Assembly (NCBI GenBank): GCA_001942415.1
Contig: MKJX01000192.1
Coordinates: 1 to 49,730 of the forward strand
Length of the DNA: 49,730 nucleotides
Direction of reading: 5' to 3'
Source: Pseudonocardia sp. CNS-139
Lineage (GTDB): Bacteria; Actinomycetota; Actinomycetes; Mycobacteriales; Pseudonocardiaceae
Below the pieces are notes generated by a model. It was not told where the DNA came from and made no database searches. It worked only from the letters and a program-made list of their open reading frames with translations. Shown here piece after piece: positions 49,503 to 49,730 of the stretch. The translations under genes and the position numbers were made by a program. Within the stretch, counting starts at the first letter, position 1, and every line of letters begins with the position of its first letter.

Positions 49503-49730
49503 GGGACTACCCCCGCTCGTGCGGGGACCACGCGCCCGCGCCGATGTGGAAGCCCTCGTCGCAGGGGCCACCCCGCACGTGCGGGACAACGCGATGCGCG
49601 AGATGGGCTGCACGCCGACCGGGGCCACCCCGCACGTGCGGGACAACCCAGCGTTCCGGTCTGATCGTGACGCCGGACCGGGGCCACCCCGCACGTGCGG
49701 GACAACCCAGCGTTCCGGTCTGATCGTGAC
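49503..49730 (-). CRISPR. Type I-E-like CRISPR array, trailer end (4 repeats, cut by window edge)
   Basis: Repeats at 49503-49531 (29 nt), 49564-49590, 49621-49647 and 49680-49706 (27 nt each, identical), with spacers of 32, 30 and 32 nt. Each repeat has a CCCGCACGTGCGGG-type dyad. Read on the minus strand, the repeat has the GTTGTCCC... ...GGCCCC layout of type I-E repeats, so transcription should run right to left and the differing repeat at 49503 is the terminal one. The last visible spacer start (49707-49730) is identical to the previous spacer over 24 nt. No cas genes are in the window. Confidence 0.75.

Overview
The window is very GC-rich actinobacterial chromosome, most likely from a Pseudonocardia-like actinomycete. 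This placement is an inference from several signs: GTG starts and ATGA/GTGA overlaps, leaderless '-10 then start codon' promoters, F420-type and mycothiol-type enzyme families, DUF574, DUF397 and XRE families, and gene order. The backbone valS-folC-DUF4233-ndk ... rne-rplU-rpmA-obgE-proB is the same order as Mycobacterium tuberculosis Rv2448c to Rv2439c. Here ndk and rne are pushed almost 28 kb apart by accessory genes.

Layout. 1-4.5 kb: valS (partial, minus strand), then folC, DUF4233, ndk and a GNAT gene. 4.6-7.2 kb: a DrrA/DrrB-type ABC exporter. 7.2-11.1 kb: a TspO-like membrane protein facing a minus-strand operon (methyltransferase, small membrane protein, beta-propeller-like protein). 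11.2-15.4 kb: the TIGR03960 radical SAM protein, a GNAT gene, a hypothetical and a glyoxalase-like gene. 15.5-20.2 kb: an exported amine oxidase with a lipoprotein RidA, divergent from an APC permease and an IclR regulator. 20.4-28.8 kb: a DUF574 methyltransferase, then an XRE-cupin regulator and a tightly coupled operon encoding a BMP-type ABC importer, an amidohydrolase and a non-haem iron oxygenase. 29-31.7 kb: an LLM flavin oxidoreductase, a second DUF574 gene and the DUF2344 partner of the radical SAM protein. 31.9-39.6 kb: rne, rplU, rpmA, obgE, proB, a Pcm-like methyltransferase and a hypothetical. 39.7-45.5 kb: RecQ-type helicase, a MoxR/VWA pair, a MDMPI-like protein and a DDN-like protein. 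45.5-49.4 kb: a decayed TPR regulator remnant, a methyltransferase, an XRE/DUF397 pair, two small genes and a TgmC/Pcm-like methyltransferase. 49.5 kb to the end: the edge of a type I-E-like CRISPR array.

Most notable. (1) A family of about 41-bp tandem repeats, with a 20-nt imperfectly palindromic core, sits directly at gene ends at three loci (8.0, 28.9 and 39.6 kb). (2) An apparently co-transcribed pair places imine-producing and imine-hydrolysing chemistry outside the cytoplasm. (3) An importer-deaminase-dioxygenase operon suggests uptake and oxidation of an N-heterocycle. (4) The 47-49 kb XRE/small-protein/methyltransferase locus has a palindromic operator candidate and no function I recognise.

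Caution: more than 40 one-base frame breaks interrupt genes across the window, including essential ones (valS, rne, obgE). Nearly all look like single-base deletions from sequencing. Gene spans below join the pieces, and break positions are approximate.
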